From positions 62,001 to 126,000 of the forward strand of contig NZ_JAAKGI010000007.1 of NCBI RefSeq assembly GCF_011762485.1: DNA of 64,000 nucleotides. Reading direction: 5' to 3'. This DNA is from Yeosuana marina (GTDB taxonomy: Bacteria; Bacteroidota; Bacteroidia; Flavobacteriales; Flavobacteriaceae). A program made the translations under genes and the position numbers. Under the pieces are notes generated by a model. That model was not told the origin of the DNA, ran no database searches, and was given only the letters and a program-made list of their open reading frames with translations. Shown here one piece after another: positions 18,525 to 30,324 of the stretch; within the stretch, counting starts at the first letter, position 1, and each line of letters starts with the position of its first letter.

Positions 18525-19163
18525 ATGGCATTTGTAGGAAAAAAATTTCCAAATTTAAACGTTGACGCAATGAACGAAATGGGTGATACTTTTAAAGTAA
18601 ACGTTCTAGAAGAAGCTGTTAACAACAATAAAAAAGTAATCTTATTTTGGTATCCAAAAGATTTCACATTTGTTTGTCCAACTGAATTGCACGCATTTCA
18701 ATCAGCAATGAGCGAGTTTGAAAAACGTAACACAATTATAATTGGCGCATCTTGTGATACTCCAGAAGTTCACTTCGCTTGGTTAAATACCCCTAAAGAT
18801 AATGGTGGTATTGAAGGTGTTACGTATCCAATCTTAGCTGATTCAAACAGAAATTTAGCGTCTACATTAGGTATTTTAGATATTACTAATGAGCAATACA
18901 ATGAAGAAACTGGTGTTGTAACTGTTGAAGGTGACAATGTAACATATAGAGCTACTTACATTATTGACGAAGATGGTGTTGTTCAACATGAAGGCATCAA
19001 TAATATGCCAATTGGTAGAAATGTAAATGAGTTTTTACGTATCATTGACGCCTTAACACACGTTCAAAAAAATGGTGAAGTTTGTCCTGCAAACTGGGAA
19101 GAAGGTAAAGATGCTATGGCTGCAAACGCTAAAGGAACTGCTGCATATTTAGCTACGCACTAA
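18525..19163 (+). CDS. typical 2-Cys peroxiredoxin (AhpC/TSA family)
   Basis: This 212-residue peroxiredoxin has peroxidatic Cys51 in DFTFVCPTELHAF and resolving Cys187 in GEVCPANW, the pair expected in a decameric 2-Cys enzyme. It reduces hydrogen peroxide and organic peroxides. The thioredoxin-like protein encoded 95 bp downstream is a likely electron donor, and the two genes with the DUF6952 gene form a set seen in many Flavobacteriaceae. Confidence 0.95.
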   Translation: MAFVGKKFPNLNVDAMNEMGDTFKVNVLEEAVNNNKKVILFWYPKDFTFVCPTELHAFQSAMSEFEKRNTIIIGASCDTPEVHFAWLNTPKDNGGIEGVTYPILADSNRNLASTLGILDITNEQYNEETGVVTVEGDNVTYRATYIIDEDGVVQHEGINNMPIGRNVNEFLRIIDALTHVQKNGEVCPANWEEGKDAMAANAKGTAAYLATH

Positions 19164-19258
19164 AAATTGTTATGAATATGTAAAATGAAGCAATCTTTTA
19201 AAAAGACATAAAGATTGCTTCTTTATCGTATAACTCGTAACCATAAAAAATAATAATT

Positions 19259-19567
19259 ATGTTTCAAGAATTAAATCAAGATAATTTAAATGAATTAGTT
19301 TCATCAAATGATGTTGTAGTCGTGCAATATGCTGCTAGCTGGTGTGGTAACTGCAGAATTATGAAACCAAAATTCAAAAAGTTAGCATCAGAACATGAAG
19401 ATGCAAGTTTCTTAATTGTTGATGCTGAAAAATTTCCAGAATCACGTAAAATGGCAACCGTTGATAATTTACCAACGTTTGCTACCTTTAAAAACGGAAC
19501 TTTTGTAAATCAGGTTCAAACCAACAAATTTGAAGTTTTAAAAGAATTGGTTGATGGGGTTTTTTAA
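19259..19567 (+). CDS. thioredoxin-family protein
   Basis: This 102-residue single thioredoxin domain has the active site ASWCGNCRIMKP (Cys29 and Cys32) and the cis-proline strand NLPTFATFKNG. The CGNC site differs from the CGPC of thioredoxin 1, which usually shifts the redox potential. Its position between a 2-Cys peroxiredoxin and a DUF6952 gene indicates that it recycles the peroxiredoxin. Cytoplasmic, without signal peptide. Confidence 0.9.
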   Translation: MFQELNQDNLNELVSSNDVVVVQYAASWCGNCRIMKPKFKKLASEHEDASFLIVDAEKFPESRKMATVDNLPTFATFKNGTFVNQVQTNKFEVLKELVDGVF

Positions 19568-19615
19568 TCAAAACTTATCTTAAAAACACCTTATAAGCAA
19601 TAACAACAACGTATT

Positions 19616-19873
19616 ATGAAATTACCTGTTATTAAACATCTTACTCAATTTATAGAAGAAAACGATGAAGATTTTATTATAGAAACTATAGAAACTCTTG
19701 AAGCATTAACAGAAGTTCCGTCATTAAAAGATGAAGAATTAGATGTTATTGGCGAGCTTATTTCCAATTTATATGGTGCTGTTGAAGTTAATAAAATGAT
19801 TAAAGATGGTACTCCTAAAAAGGAAGCTCTTAATACGTTTATGAAACGAGTATTAGGATCAATAGACAAATAA
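19616..19873 (+). CDS. DUF6952-type small protein
   Basis: This is an 85-residue, acidic, mostly helical protein with no signal peptide and no cysteine. It matches what I recall of the small DUF6952 family that follows peroxiredoxin and thioredoxin genes in Flavobacteriaceae. The function is unknown; synteny ties it to peroxide defence. A strong terminator follows 18 bp downstream, closing the three-gene unit. Confidence 0.7.
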   Translation: MKLPVIKHLTQFIEENDEDFIIETIETLEALTEVPSLKDEELDVIGELISNLYGAVEVNKMIKDGTPKKEALNTFMKRVLGSIDK

Positions 19874-19890
19874 TATTTAATTAATATAAA

Positions 19891-19925
19891 AAAAGCCACT
19901 TTTCAGTTTTTGAAAAGTGGCTTTT
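19891..19925. terminator. bidirectional rho-independent terminator
   Basis: A perfect 15 bp stem, AAAAGCCACTTTTCA with its complement, around a 5-base loop and flanked by A and T tracts, lies between the convergent DUF6952 and katG genes. Confidence 0.92.
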
Positions 19926-19950
19926 CTTTTAATATATGTCTCAGAATTTT

Positions 19951-22143
<2,193 letters not shown>

Positions 22144-22279
22144 TTAATTACTAAAGTTAAGAATTACTTATCAAAAGAAAGAATAGAATCAAATTTTATA
22201 AAAAAAATAACATTCTATATAGTTTTATGAAATGGGTTATAAGACCAATTGATACTTAAGTTTTAAGTTATAAAAATCA

Positions 22280-22306
22280 AAAACCTCTTCGTAATGAAGA
22301 GGTTTT
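22280..22306 (-). terminator. rho-independent terminator of the fasciclin gene
   Basis: AAAACCTCTTC and GAAGAGGTTTT form an 11 bp stem with a 5-base loop, 30 bp beyond the fasciclin-protein stop, with T-rich sequence following on the minus strand. Confidence 0.8.
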
Positions 22307-22335
22307 TTTAATCAAACAATTGTTACATTGCTCAA

Positions 22336-22857
22336 TTACATGGGCAATAATACAGAATTAATAACATGAATTACGCCATTAGTCGTATCTAAATCTGCCG
22401 TTGTAACTTTTGCCGAATTGCCTTTTGCGTCCTTGATATAAACAGCTCCATCTTTCATCCATGCGGTTAAACTTTCACCATTAACTGTTTTAATGGTTGC
22501 CTTTCCATCGTTCTTATTAATTAAATCAATAACATCTGCAGCCATAAATTTTCCTGACACTACGTGATATTTCAAAATAGCTTGCAGTGTAGCCTTATTT
22601 TCTGGTTTTAGTAACGAATCTAATGTTCCTTCTGGTAGATTAGCAAATGCTTCATTGGTAGGTGCAAATACAGTAAAAGGTCCGTCACTTGACAATACCC
22701 CTACTAAGTCAGCAGCTTTAACTGCTGCAACAAGAGTCGTATGATCTTGTGAAGTCATAGCAGTTTCAACAATGTTTTTTGTTTGAGCAAACAAAGAGTT
22801 GCTTGCAACTAAAGTAAAAGCAATAAGAACTGCTTTAAATAATTTTTCTTTTTTCAT
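22336..22857 (-). CDS. secreted fasciclin-domain protein
   Basis: This is a 173-residue protein with a signal peptide (about residues 1-24, ending SNSLFAQ) and one FAS1 domain. The domain shows the H1 motif PFTVFAPTNEAFANLP, the YH-type motif ILKYHVVSGKF, and the H2 motif TTNGVIHVINSVLLP. Such proteins mediate adhesion or bind small ligands in the periplasm or outside the cell. It stands alone, with its own terminator and a TATATTTG promoter element upstream. Confidence 0.93.
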   Translation of the reverse strand: MKKEKLFKAVLIAFTLVASNSLFAQTKNIVETAMTSQDHTTLVAAVKAADLVGVLSSDGPFTVFAPTNEAFANLPEGTLDSLLKPENKATLQAILKYHVVSGKFMAADVIDLINKNDGKATIKTVNGESLTAWMKDGAVYIKDAKGNSAKVTTADLDTTNGVIHVINSVLLPM

Positions 22858-22877
22858 AGCTTATATATTTTGTTTAA

Positions 22878-22885
22878 CAAATATA
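22878..22885 (-). promoter_or_regulatory. candidate -7 element of the fasciclin gene
   Basis: On the minus strand TATATTTG fits the Bacteroidota -7 consensus 20 bp upstream of the fasciclin ATG. A TTTTG 13 bp further upstream is closer than ideal for -33. Confidence 0.4.
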
Positions 22886-23039
22886 ATGATTTATTAAACA
22901 AAATAACAGTTTATCATAACTTTAACTAAAAAAGAATACCCTTAATAACAAAAACTAGTCAAAAAAAAGATATTCGTTTGGTCAATACTTAAAACATTTG
23001 CGATTTATTCATATTTTTACAGCTATATAATATATTATT

Positions 23040-23540
23040 ATGGCAACAGTAACTCTTAAAGGAAACGCAATTGAAACATCAGGAAACCTACCTAAAGTTG
23101 GTACTACTGCACCTGATTTTAAATTAACAGGAACAGATTTATCCACAAAAACTTTAAGCAATTTTAAAGGCAGCAAAATAGTACTCAATATTTTCCCAAG
23201 TATTGATACAGGAACTTGTGCGCAATCTGTAAGACAGTTTAATAAAGAAGCTAGTGAACTTAAAGACACTAAAGTAATTTGTATATCTAAAGACTTACCA
23301 TTTGCTCATAGCCGCTTTTGTGGCGCTGAAGGTTTAGACAATGTTATTAGCTTATCTGATTATAAAGATGGAAGCTTTGGAAAAACATATGGCGTTGATT
23401 TTATTACAGGGCCTTTAGAAGCATTACTTTCAAGATCTGTGGTTGTAATTAACGAAAATGGTGTTATTACTTATACAGAACAAGTAAGTGAAACAGTCGA
23501 TGAACCCAATTATTCTGCTGCATTAGAAGCTTTAAAGTAA
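23040..23540 (+). CDS. tpx: thiol peroxidase, atypical 2-Cys
   Basis: This is a 166-residue Tpx. Peroxidatic Cys60 lies in FPSIDTGTCAQSVRQF, and resolving Cys94 in SRFCGAEG, at the positions of E. coli Tpx (61 and 95). It reduces alkyl hydroperoxides using thioredoxin. It is the third peroxide-removing enzyme within 5 kb. A dgkA gene follows 24 bp downstream and is probably read through. Confidence 0.96.
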   Translation: MATVTLKGNAIETSGNLPKVGTTAPDFKLTGTDLSTKTLSNFKGSKIVLNIFPSIDTGTCAQSVRQFNKEASELKDTKVICISKDLPFAHSRFCGAEGLDNVISLSDYKDGSFGKTYGVDFITGPLEALLSRSVVVINENGVITYTEQVSETVDEPNYSAALEALK

Positions 23541-23564
23541 GCGTAAGCATAGTACCGATAACAT

Positions 23565-23942
23565 ATGAATGAAAAGGAATCCTTTTTTATCAATCGATTA
23601 AAAAGTATAGGATTTGCCTTTAAAGGAGTTGTTTGCCTTCTAAAAACAGAAACAAATATTAAAATCCAAATTGCAATTTCTGTTTTCGTTACAGCAATGG
23701 GTTTCTATTTTAATATTTCAAATATAGAATGGATGCTTCAGTTTCTTGTTATAGGATTGGTGATGGGCACGGAAGGAATAAATACAGCTATTGAAAAAAT
23801 GGCCGATTTTATACATCCAGAAAAACATAACAAAATTGGTCTTATAAAAGATATTGCTGCTGGTGCCGTTTTAATAACGTCGCTTACGGCTATTATTATT
23901 GGCTTAATCATATATATTCCAAAAATTATTAAACTTTTTTAG
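23565..23942 (+). CDS. dgkA: diacylglycerol/undecaprenol kinase family protein
   Basis: This 125-residue protein has three membrane helices and the DgkA signature region MGTEGINTAIEKMADFIHPE with the conserved glutamates and NTAIE motif that bind magnesium-ATP. Gram-negative DgkA recycles diacylglycerol; the Gram-positive type phosphorylates undecaprenol. The HNKIGLIKDIAAGAVL ending resembles the Gram-positive type, so undecaprenol is possible. Located in the inner membrane. Confidence 0.88.
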   Translation: MNEKESFFINRLKSIGFAFKGVVCLLKTETNIKIQIAISVFVTAMGFYFNISNIEWMLQFLVIGLVMGTEGINTAIEKMADFIHPEKHNKIGLIKDIAAGAVLITSLTAIIIGLIIYIPKIIKLF

Positions 23943-24074
23943 TATTATAAAACATAAAATCCTCTCAATGCCATTTTTATTAATTGCTCACAAACAACTA
24001 GTTCTGCAATTTTTTAAAATAAAGTTTCGTTAATGCTAGTAATTTGTATTTTTGTTTAAAATAACAGCGCATTA

Positions 24075-26459
24075 ATGGCGAAGAAGAAAACGAGAACTAG
24101 TAAGACTCCAAAAGAAAAAAAGAAACCATTTAGCTTAAAACTATCCAACCAACAAAAATTAATTTTGGGTAGTTTTTTAGTCATTTTTGGTATTTTACTT
24201 TGTATTGCATTTGTTTCTTTTTTCTTTACAGGAGATATAGACCAAAGTACCCTTTCTAATTTTACATCAAGAAAAATAAAAGCCGGCAATTGGTTGAACA
24301 AATCTGGTGCGTGGTTAAGTAACTTTTTTATCCAGCGCGGATTCGGCATATCGTCTTTTATTTTTTCAGGTTTAATTATGCTTTCTGGAGTTTATGTTCT
24401 TTTAGACACTAATAAAGCTAAATTGAGAAAACATTGGTTTTGGGGTATTCTAACTATTATTTGGTTATCTGTTTTTTTTGGTTTTTTCACTTCTTATAAT
24501 GATACGCTTGGTGGCACCATTGGTTTTGAAAGCAATACCTTTTTACAAGATTATTTAGGAAAAATTGGAACGTCATTTTTACTTCTTTTTCTTTTGATTA
24601 CCTTTCTTGCTGTTCGTTTTAAAATTACAACAGATAGTTTTACAAGATTGTTTAAATCGGCTAAAAAGGACATCAAAAATGAATTTGATACTGATAATGA
24701 AGAATACAATATTGCTTTAGATAACGATTTATCTTTAGAAGCTGAAGCTATCAAATCTGCTTACGAAATTTCTCTTGACGACTCTTCTCAAGACAAAAAG
24801 AAAGAATCTAAACCAAAAACCGATTTAAAAGTAGAAATAAAACCAGTTGAGGAGGAAGAAGAAGATGATGACTTAGAAATGATTGTTGAAAAAGTAGCTG
24901 AAGAACTTTCTGAAACGGATAATCTAGCAAATAAATTGGTTGAAGACTATGGACTATTCGATCCTACTTTAGAATTAGGTAACTATCAATTTCCGCATCT
25001 AGATTTACTAAAAAAATACGATTCTGAGGGTATTACCATAAATCAAGAGGAATTAGAAAATAACAAAAATAAAATTGTTGAAACCTTAAACAATTATAAT
25101 ATTGGTATTGCAAGTATTAAAGCAACCATAGGGCCAACTGTAACTCTTTACGAAATTGTGCCCAATGCTGGTGTAAGAATCTCAAAAATTAAGAATTTAG
25201 AAGATGACATTGCTTTATCGCTTTCTGCCTTAGGAATACGTATTATTGCGCCAATTCCTGGAAAAGGAACCATTGGTATAGAAGTTCCTAATAAAAATGC
25301 CACTATTGTTTCTATGCGTTCTGTTATTGCCTCTAAAAAGTTTCAAGGTTCTGAAATGCAATTACCTGTTGCCTTAGGAAAAACAATTAGTAACGAAACA
25401 TTTGTAGTCGATCTTGCTAAAATGCCGCACTTATTGATGGCTGGTGCTACAGGGCAAGGAAAATCGGTGGGTTTAAATGCAGTTTTGACTTCACTTCTAT
25501 ATAAAAAACATCCTGCTGAAGTTAAATTTGTTTTAGTAGATCCTAAAAAAGTAGAGTTAACACTTTTTAATAAAATTGAACGTCATTATCTCGCAAAATT
25601 GCCGGATAGCGAGGATGCTATCATAACAGATAACACCAAAGTAATCAATACATTGAATTCATTATGTATTGAAATGGATAATCGCTATGAGCTACTTAAA
25701 AACGCATTATGCCGAAATATTGCCGAATATAATGTGAAGTTTAAAGCACGAAAACTAAACCCAAACGATGGTCATCAATTTTTACCATACATAGTTTTAG
25801 TAATTGATGAATTTGCCGATTTGATTATGACCGCCGGTAAAGAAGTAGAAACTCCTATTGCCCGTTTAGCACAATTGGCGCGTGCCATTGGTATCCATTT
25901 AATCATAGCCACACAACGTCCATCTGTTAACGTAATAACAGGTATTATTAAGGCTAATTTCCCTGCTCGAATTGCTTTTAGAGTAACTTCTAAAATAGAT
26001 TCACGAACCATTTTAGATGGCTCTGGCGCCGATCAACTTATTGGACGAGGTGATATGCTATTTACACAAGGTAACGATTTAATTCGTGTACAATGTGCAT
26101 TTGTTGACACACCAGAAATTGAAAAAATAACGGAATTTATTGGCTCTCAAAAGGCCTATCCAGAAGCATTTATTTTGCCAGAATATGTTGGTGAAGAAAG
26201 CGGCACAAGTCTTGATATAGATATCTCAGAAAGAGACAAACTATTTAGGGAAGCTGCAGAAGTTATTGTAACTGCCCAACAAGGGTCTGCATCATTATTA
26301 CAACGAAAACTTAAATTAGGATATAATAGAGCCGGACGATTGATTGATCAATTGGAAGCCGCTGGGATTGTTGGTCCTTTTGAAGGTAGCAAAGCAAGAC
26401 AGGTATTGGTGCCAGATTTAACATCATTAGATAATCTATTAAAAAACGAAAACGTATAA
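24075..26459 (+). CDS. ftsK: DNA translocase FtsK/SpoIIIE
   Basis: This is a 794-residue FtsK. About four membrane helices lie in residues 28-175, followed by an acidic linker rich in Glu and Asp (around 190-280). The alpha/beta motor has Walker A GATGQGKSVGLNAVL and Walker B YIVLVIDEFADLI, and a C-terminal winged-helix gamma domain ends the protein. It pumps DNA through the division septum and activates Xer recombination at dif. The LolA-like gene begins 17 bp downstream, so ftsK, the LolA-like gene and the permease form one transcript. Confidence 0.96.
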   Translation: MAKKKTRTSKTPKEKKKPFSLKLSNQQKLILGSFLVIFGILLCIAFVSFFFTGDIDQSTLSNFTSRKIKAGNWLNKSGAWLSNFFIQRGFGISSFIFSGLIMLSGVYVLLDTNKAKLRKHWFWGILTIIWLSVFFGFFTSYNDTLGGTIGFESNTFLQDYLGKIGTSFLLLFLLITFLAVRFKITTDSFTRLFKSAKKDIKNEFDTDNEEYNIALDNDLSLEAEAIKSAYEISLDDSSQDKKKESKPKTDLKVEIKPVEEEEEDDDLEMIVEKVAEELSETDNLANKLVEDYGLFDPTLELGNYQFPHLDLLKKYDSEGITINQEELENNKNKIVETLNNYNIGIASIKATIGPTVTLYEIVPNAGVRISKIKNLEDDIALSLSALGIRIIAPIPGKGTIGIEVPNKNATIVSMRSVIASKKFQGSEMQLPVALGKTISNETFVVDLAKMPHLLMAGATGQGKSVGLNAVLTSLLYKKHPAEVKFVLVDPKKVELTLFNKIERHYLAKLPDSEDAIITDNTKVINTLNSLCIEMDNRYELLKNALCRNIAEYNVKFKARKLNPNDGHQFLPYIVLVIDEFADLIMTAGKEVETPIARLAQLARAIGIHLIIATQRPSVNVITGIIKANFPARIAFRVTSKIDSRTILDGSGADQLIGRGDMLFTQGNDLIRVQCAFVDTPEIEKITEFIGSQKAYPEAFILPEYVGEESGTSLDIDISERDKLFREAAEVIVTAQQGSASLLQRKLKLGYNRAGRLIDQLEAAGIVGPFEGSKARQVLVPDLTSLDNLLKNENV

Positions 26460-26476
26460 AATAATTTAAATCAAAA

Positions 26477-27112
26477 ATGAAGCATTTAATAGTATCATTC
26501 ATTGTATTACTTAGCATTAACAGTTTTGCTCAAAAAAGTGGAAAAACATTGTTAAAAGAAGTCTCTGATAAAGTTAATAGTTATGAAAATATATCTATCG
26601 ACTTTAAATATGTACTTGAAAACACTGAGGAAAATATAAAACAAGAAACAAGAGGTGATGTTGTTTTAGAAGGAGATAAATATAAGTTAAACATTCTTGG
26701 TATAACACGTATATTTGATGGAAAAACTCTTTATAACATAAGTCCTGAAGATGAAGAAGTCACCATTTCAACAAAACACGACGACGATGACGATATTGTA
26801 GCGCCGAGTAAAATGTTGTCTTTTTATGAAAATGGGTATACAAGTAGTATGGATATCATTCAAGATGTGAAAGGAAGAAAAATTCAATATGTAAAATTAA
26901 TTCCCATTGATTCTAATTCCGATATAAAATATATTCTACTAGGAATAGATTCGCAAACAAAGCATATCTATAATTTGATTCAAATAGGAAAAAACGGCAC
27001 TAAAACAACGCTTACTGTGAATTCTTTTAAAACAAATGAGCCTTTATCAAAAACCTTATTTAACTTTGACGCTGCTAAATACAAAGATTATTACATAAAT
27101 AAACTAGATTAG
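26477..27112 (+). CDS. LolA-like outer-membrane lipoprotein carrier
   Basis: This 211-residue periplasmic protein has a signal peptide (MKHLIVSFIVLLSINSFAQ) and the LolA-like strand pattern, with KTLLKEVSDKVNSYENISIDF at the start and GDVVLEGDKYKLNILGITRIFDGKTLY in the middle. It would carry lipoproteins from the inner to the outer membrane. Its place between ftsK and an LptF/LptG permease is one I recall for Flavobacteriaceae. Sequence similarity to E. coli LolA is low, so the cargo is inferred. Confidence 0.85.
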   Translation: MKHLIVSFIVLLSINSFAQKSGKTLLKEVSDKVNSYENISIDFKYVLENTEENIKQETRGDVVLEGDKYKLNILGITRIFDGKTLYNISPEDEEVTISTKHDDDDDIVAPSKMLSFYENGYTSSMDIIQDVKGRKIQYVKLIPIDSNSDIKYILLGIDSQTKHIYNLIQIGKNGTKTTLTVNSFKTNEPLSKTLFNFDAAKYKDYYINKLD

Positions 27113-27119
27113 GTAGCAC

Positions 27120-29147
27120 TTGAAAATATTAGACCGTTACATACTAACCTCCTACCTTAAAACTTTTATCAGCGTGTTTTTAATACTCATGCTGATTTTT
27201 GTATTACAGACCATTTGGCTATACATACGTGAACTAGCTGGAAAGGACTTGGATATTATGATCATTTTTAAATTCTTAATTTATTTCATGCCAAAGCTTA
27301 TTCCGTTGGTATTACCTCTAACCATTTTGTTATCATCAATAATGGTATTTGGAGATTTTGCTGAAAACTATGAATTTGCTGCCATGAAATCCACAGGAAT
27401 CTCACTAATGAGAGCCATGTCTGGATTAAGTATTTTTATTGTTATTTTAGGAATTATGATATTTTTCTTTTCTAATAATGTCATTCCTTGGGCGGAGTAC
27501 AACTCGTTTAACCTAAGAACCAATATAGCCAAAAAAAAACCTGCTATGTTACTTGCTAAAGACCAATTCAATAAAATACCCAAAACAAACTACAATATTA
27601 AATTTAATGATAAAAGTGAGAGTCCAGATCGTTATGTTAATAATATTGCTATTCACACAATTAACCTAAAAGATGTCATTATTCATATCAAAGGAGATGA
27701 TGGCCTAATCAATGCAACAACCATCAAATCAAAAACAGGTGAACTTATTTCAGCCGATACCTCAAGCGTTATGAAACTTGTACTTTTTGATGGTAATTAT
27801 TATAGTGATATGCACCCAAAAAGTATCGCTGCAAGGAAAAAAGTACCTTTTGCAAAAAGTAAATTTGACAAATATATAATTAACATTGATATATCGTCTC
27901 TTAATAATGAAGATGATTTAGATGATAAGTCTATCACAAATAAGTACAACATGCTTAATATTAGCGATTTGAATTACACACTTGATTCATTATCGCAACA
28001 ATATGATAAAGAATACAAGGATTTTTCTGAAAGATTGTATAACCGCAGTATAACCCCTTCATTAAAACAAAAGTCAAACAAGCCGATATTAAAAGAAGTT
28101 GATACTACAAAAAATGATTCTATGTATTTCGGAAATATTTTAGATCTTTTTGAAACTCAAAATAAATCTCAAATATTACGAATTGCAACAAATTCTATTA
28201 AAAGTTCAAATTTAGACATCACGAGAAGGGAAAACACCTTTAAACTGTCAGAAAGTAATTTTAATAAACACATCATCGCATTACACGAAAAGCTTGCCTT
28301 AGGTTTTGCTTGTATTATTTTATTTTTTGTTGGTGCTCCTCTTGGCGCCTTAATACGAAAAGGAGGTATTGGATTGCCTATGGTTATTGCTATTTTACTA
28401 TTTTTAACGTATCACTTTATAGGTATTTTTGCGACAAATAGTGCGAAAAGTGGCGGTTTAAATCCTGTAATAGCAACCTGGTTTTCAACATTAATCATGC
28501 TACCCCTGGGCTTTTTTCTAACTAAAAGAGCTACTGAAGACAAAGGGTTATTTGGCTTTGGTAACTTTGTTGAACCCATTAAAAAATTATTTGGTATTAA
28601 AGATAAAGAAGCTTTAGATTACAAGTTTTTAATATCATTTACAAACGACAAACTATTTGAAGTCATAAAAAATTATGAAGAACTGGGTCATACTTCAGAA
28701 ATAAAATACGAAGCAATTAAAATTTTAAACTTTAGAGGTTTAGATTTAGAAGCTATTCGCAAAGAACATATTGAAATAAAAGAAGAGTATGTTAATTCAA
28801 AAAAAATTAGCGACGATTTTATTGATCATTCAAAATTCTCAATAATCCTTTATTCTATTGGAGCTATTCTAATTATTTTATTTTTTGTTCTTAAAAATAA
28901 TAAACTACCATCTTTAGCTTCTGCATCTGTACAAATTGGGATTATCTCTCTATTTTTATATGTCATATATTACATAAAAGGCTACCTCAATATATCCTCA
29001 TTTTACAATACCATTAAAAAGCCAAAAAGAAAACCGAACGTAATATTAATCATACTAGGTTTGCCCATATATTTTCTATCCTATTTTCTTTTAAAAAGAA
29101 AAATTAGCGATGACTTAAAACAAAATTGTATCGATAGTATAAAATAA
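27120..29147 (+). CDS. LptF/LptG-family permease (YjgP/YjgQ), extended
   Basis: This 675-residue protein begins with the family helix LDRYILTSYLKTFISVF and the PLTILLSSIMVFGDF segment. A periplasmic jelly-roll region follows, and the second helix set contains GAPLGALIRKGGIGLPM. These permeases extract lipopolysaccharide for export with LptB and LptC. At 675 residues it is much longer than the usual 350-480. The last 150 residues add a cytoplasmic stretch and about three more helices of unknown role. The start is TTG at 27120, 7 bp behind the LolA-like gene, because the conserved N-terminal helix begins immediately after it. Confidence 0.88.
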   Translation: MKILDRYILTSYLKTFISVFLILMLIFVLQTIWLYIRELAGKDLDIMIIFKFLIYFMPKLIPLVLPLTILLSSIMVFGDFAENYEFAAMKSTGISLMRAMSGLSIFIVILGIMIFFFSNNVIPWAEYNSFNLRTNIAKKKPAMLLAKDQFNKIPKTNYNIKFNDKSESPDRYVNNIAIHTINLKDVIIHIKGDDGLINATTIKSKTGELISADTSSVMKLVLFDGNYYSDMHPKSIAARKKVPFAKSKFDKYIINIDISSLNNEDDLDDKSITNKYNMLNISDLNYTLDSLSQQYDKEYKDFSERLYNRSITPSLKQKSNKPILKEVDTTKNDSMYFGNILDLFETQNKSQILRIATNSIKSSNLDITRRENTFKLSESNFNKHIIALHEKLALGFACIILFFVGAPLGALIRKGGIGLPMVIAILLFLTYHFIGIFATNSAKSGGLNPVIATWFSTLIMLPLGFFLTKRATEDKGLFGFGNFVEPIKKLFGIKDKEALDYKFLISFTNDKLFEVIKNYEELGHTSEIKYEAIKILNFRGLDLEAIRKEHIEIKEEYVNSKKISDDFIDHSKFSIILYSIGAILIILFFVLKNNKLPSLASASVQIGIISLFLYVIYYIKGYLNISSFYNTIKKPKRKPNVILIILGLPIYFLSYFLLKRKISDDLKQNCIDSIK

Positions 29148-29163
29148 GCAATATCTTTGCATC

Positions 29164-30324
29164 ATGATAACAGAAATGAAAACACCAACTCAAAAAAAAC
29201 AATTTAAACTTAATACCATTCATGAAGCTATTAGTGACATTAGAAATGGTAAAGTTATTATTGTTGTAGATGATGAAAATAGAGAGAATGAAGGCGATTT
29301 TGTAGCTGCTGCTGATAAAGTAACACCACAAATGATAAACTTTATGGCAACCCACGGTAGAGGGCTTATTTGTGTTCCCTTAACAGAAAACAGATGTGAA
29401 GAGTTGAATCTTAATATGATGGTGAGTAATAATACCGACCATATGGAAACAGCTTTTACTGTATCTGTAGATTTAAGAGGAGGTAGTGTTACCACAGGTA
29501 TTTCTGCTAGCGATAGAGCTGAAACTGTAAAAGCTCTTATTAACCCTAATACAAAACCATTTGAACTATCTCGTCCAGGTCATATCTTCCCATTAGTAGC
29601 CAAAGAAGGAGGAGTTTTAAGACGAACAGGGCATACAGAAGCTGCTATTGATTTTGCAAGATTAGCGGGTTTAAAACCTGCTGGTGTTATTGTTGAAATC
29701 ATGAATGAAGACGGCACCATGGCTAGACTTCCTGAACTTGTTGAAGTTGCTAAAAAGCTGGATCTTAAAATTGTTTCTATTGAAGATTTAATCGCGTACA
29801 GAATGCAACACGATTCTTTAATTGAGAAAAAACAAGATTTTCAAATTGAAACGCGCTTTGGAAGTTTTAGATTGAGAGCTTATAAGCAAACAACTAATGA
29901 CCAAATTCATATAGCGCTTACCAAAGGACAATGGAAAGATAGTGAATCTGTTCTTACACGAATAAATTCAACTTTAGTTAACAATGATATTTTGGGAACA
30001 CTTACCAATGACGTTGACGAACAACTTGATGCGATGTTTAAAGTGATTAATGATGAAGGCAAAGGCGCTATTATCTTTATAAATCAAGAATCACAATCTA
30101 TGGATATACTAAACCGATTGGATTTTTTAAGACAAAATCAAATCTCCAACACAATATCTAAAGCACCGAGAATTAATATGGATACTAGAGATTTTGGAAT
30201 TGGAGCACAAATACTTCACGATCTTAACATCCATAAATTACGATTAATTACAAATTCTAAACAAACCAGGCGTATTGGTTTAATTGGTTATGGGTTAGAA
30301 ATTGTTGATTATGTGAATTATTAA
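29164..30324 (+). CDS. ribB: 3,4-dihydroxy-2-butanone-4-phosphate synthase with degenerate RibA domain
   Basis: This 386-residue protein has the RibBA layout. The N-terminal RibB domain is intact: DDENRENEGD (residues 36-45), RPGHIFPL (137-144) and RTGHTEAA (154-161) carry the metal and substrate residues, so it should convert ribulose 5-phosphate for riboflavin synthesis. The C-terminal RibA-like domain (about 225-386) has lost its catalytic set. Where GTP cyclohydrolase II has HSECLTGD and LRCDCG with three zinc-binding cysteines, this protein reads INSTLVNND and LTNDVD. The HRQEGRNIGL loop is replaced by NQESQSMDIL. I infer that this half is inactive and structural or regulatory, so a separate ribA must exist. 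The gene follows the permease by 16 bp. Confidence 0.9.
   Translation: MITEMKTPTQKKQFKLNTIHEAISDIRNGKVIIVVDDENRENEGDFVAAADKVTPQMINFMATHGRGLICVPLTENRCEELNLNMMVSNNTDHMETAFTVSVDLRGGSVTTGISASDRAETVKALINPNTKPFELSRPGHIFPLVAKEGGVLRRTGHTEAAIDFARLAGLKPAGVIVEIMNEDGTMARLPELVEVAKKLDLKIVSIEDLIAYRMQHDSLIEKKQDFQIETRFGSFRLRAYKQTTNDQIHIALTKGQWKDSESVLTRINSTLVNNDILGTLTNDVDEQLDAMFKVINDEGKGAIIFINQESQSMDILNRLDFLRQNQISNTISKAPRINMDTRDFGIGAQILHDLNIHKLRLITNSKQTRRIGLIGYGLEIVDYVNY

Noticed and set aside
29838..30324. Functional GTP cyclohydrolase II domain (ribA) in the ribB gene
   Set aside because: All three zinc-binding cysteines and the catalytic arginine region are missing.
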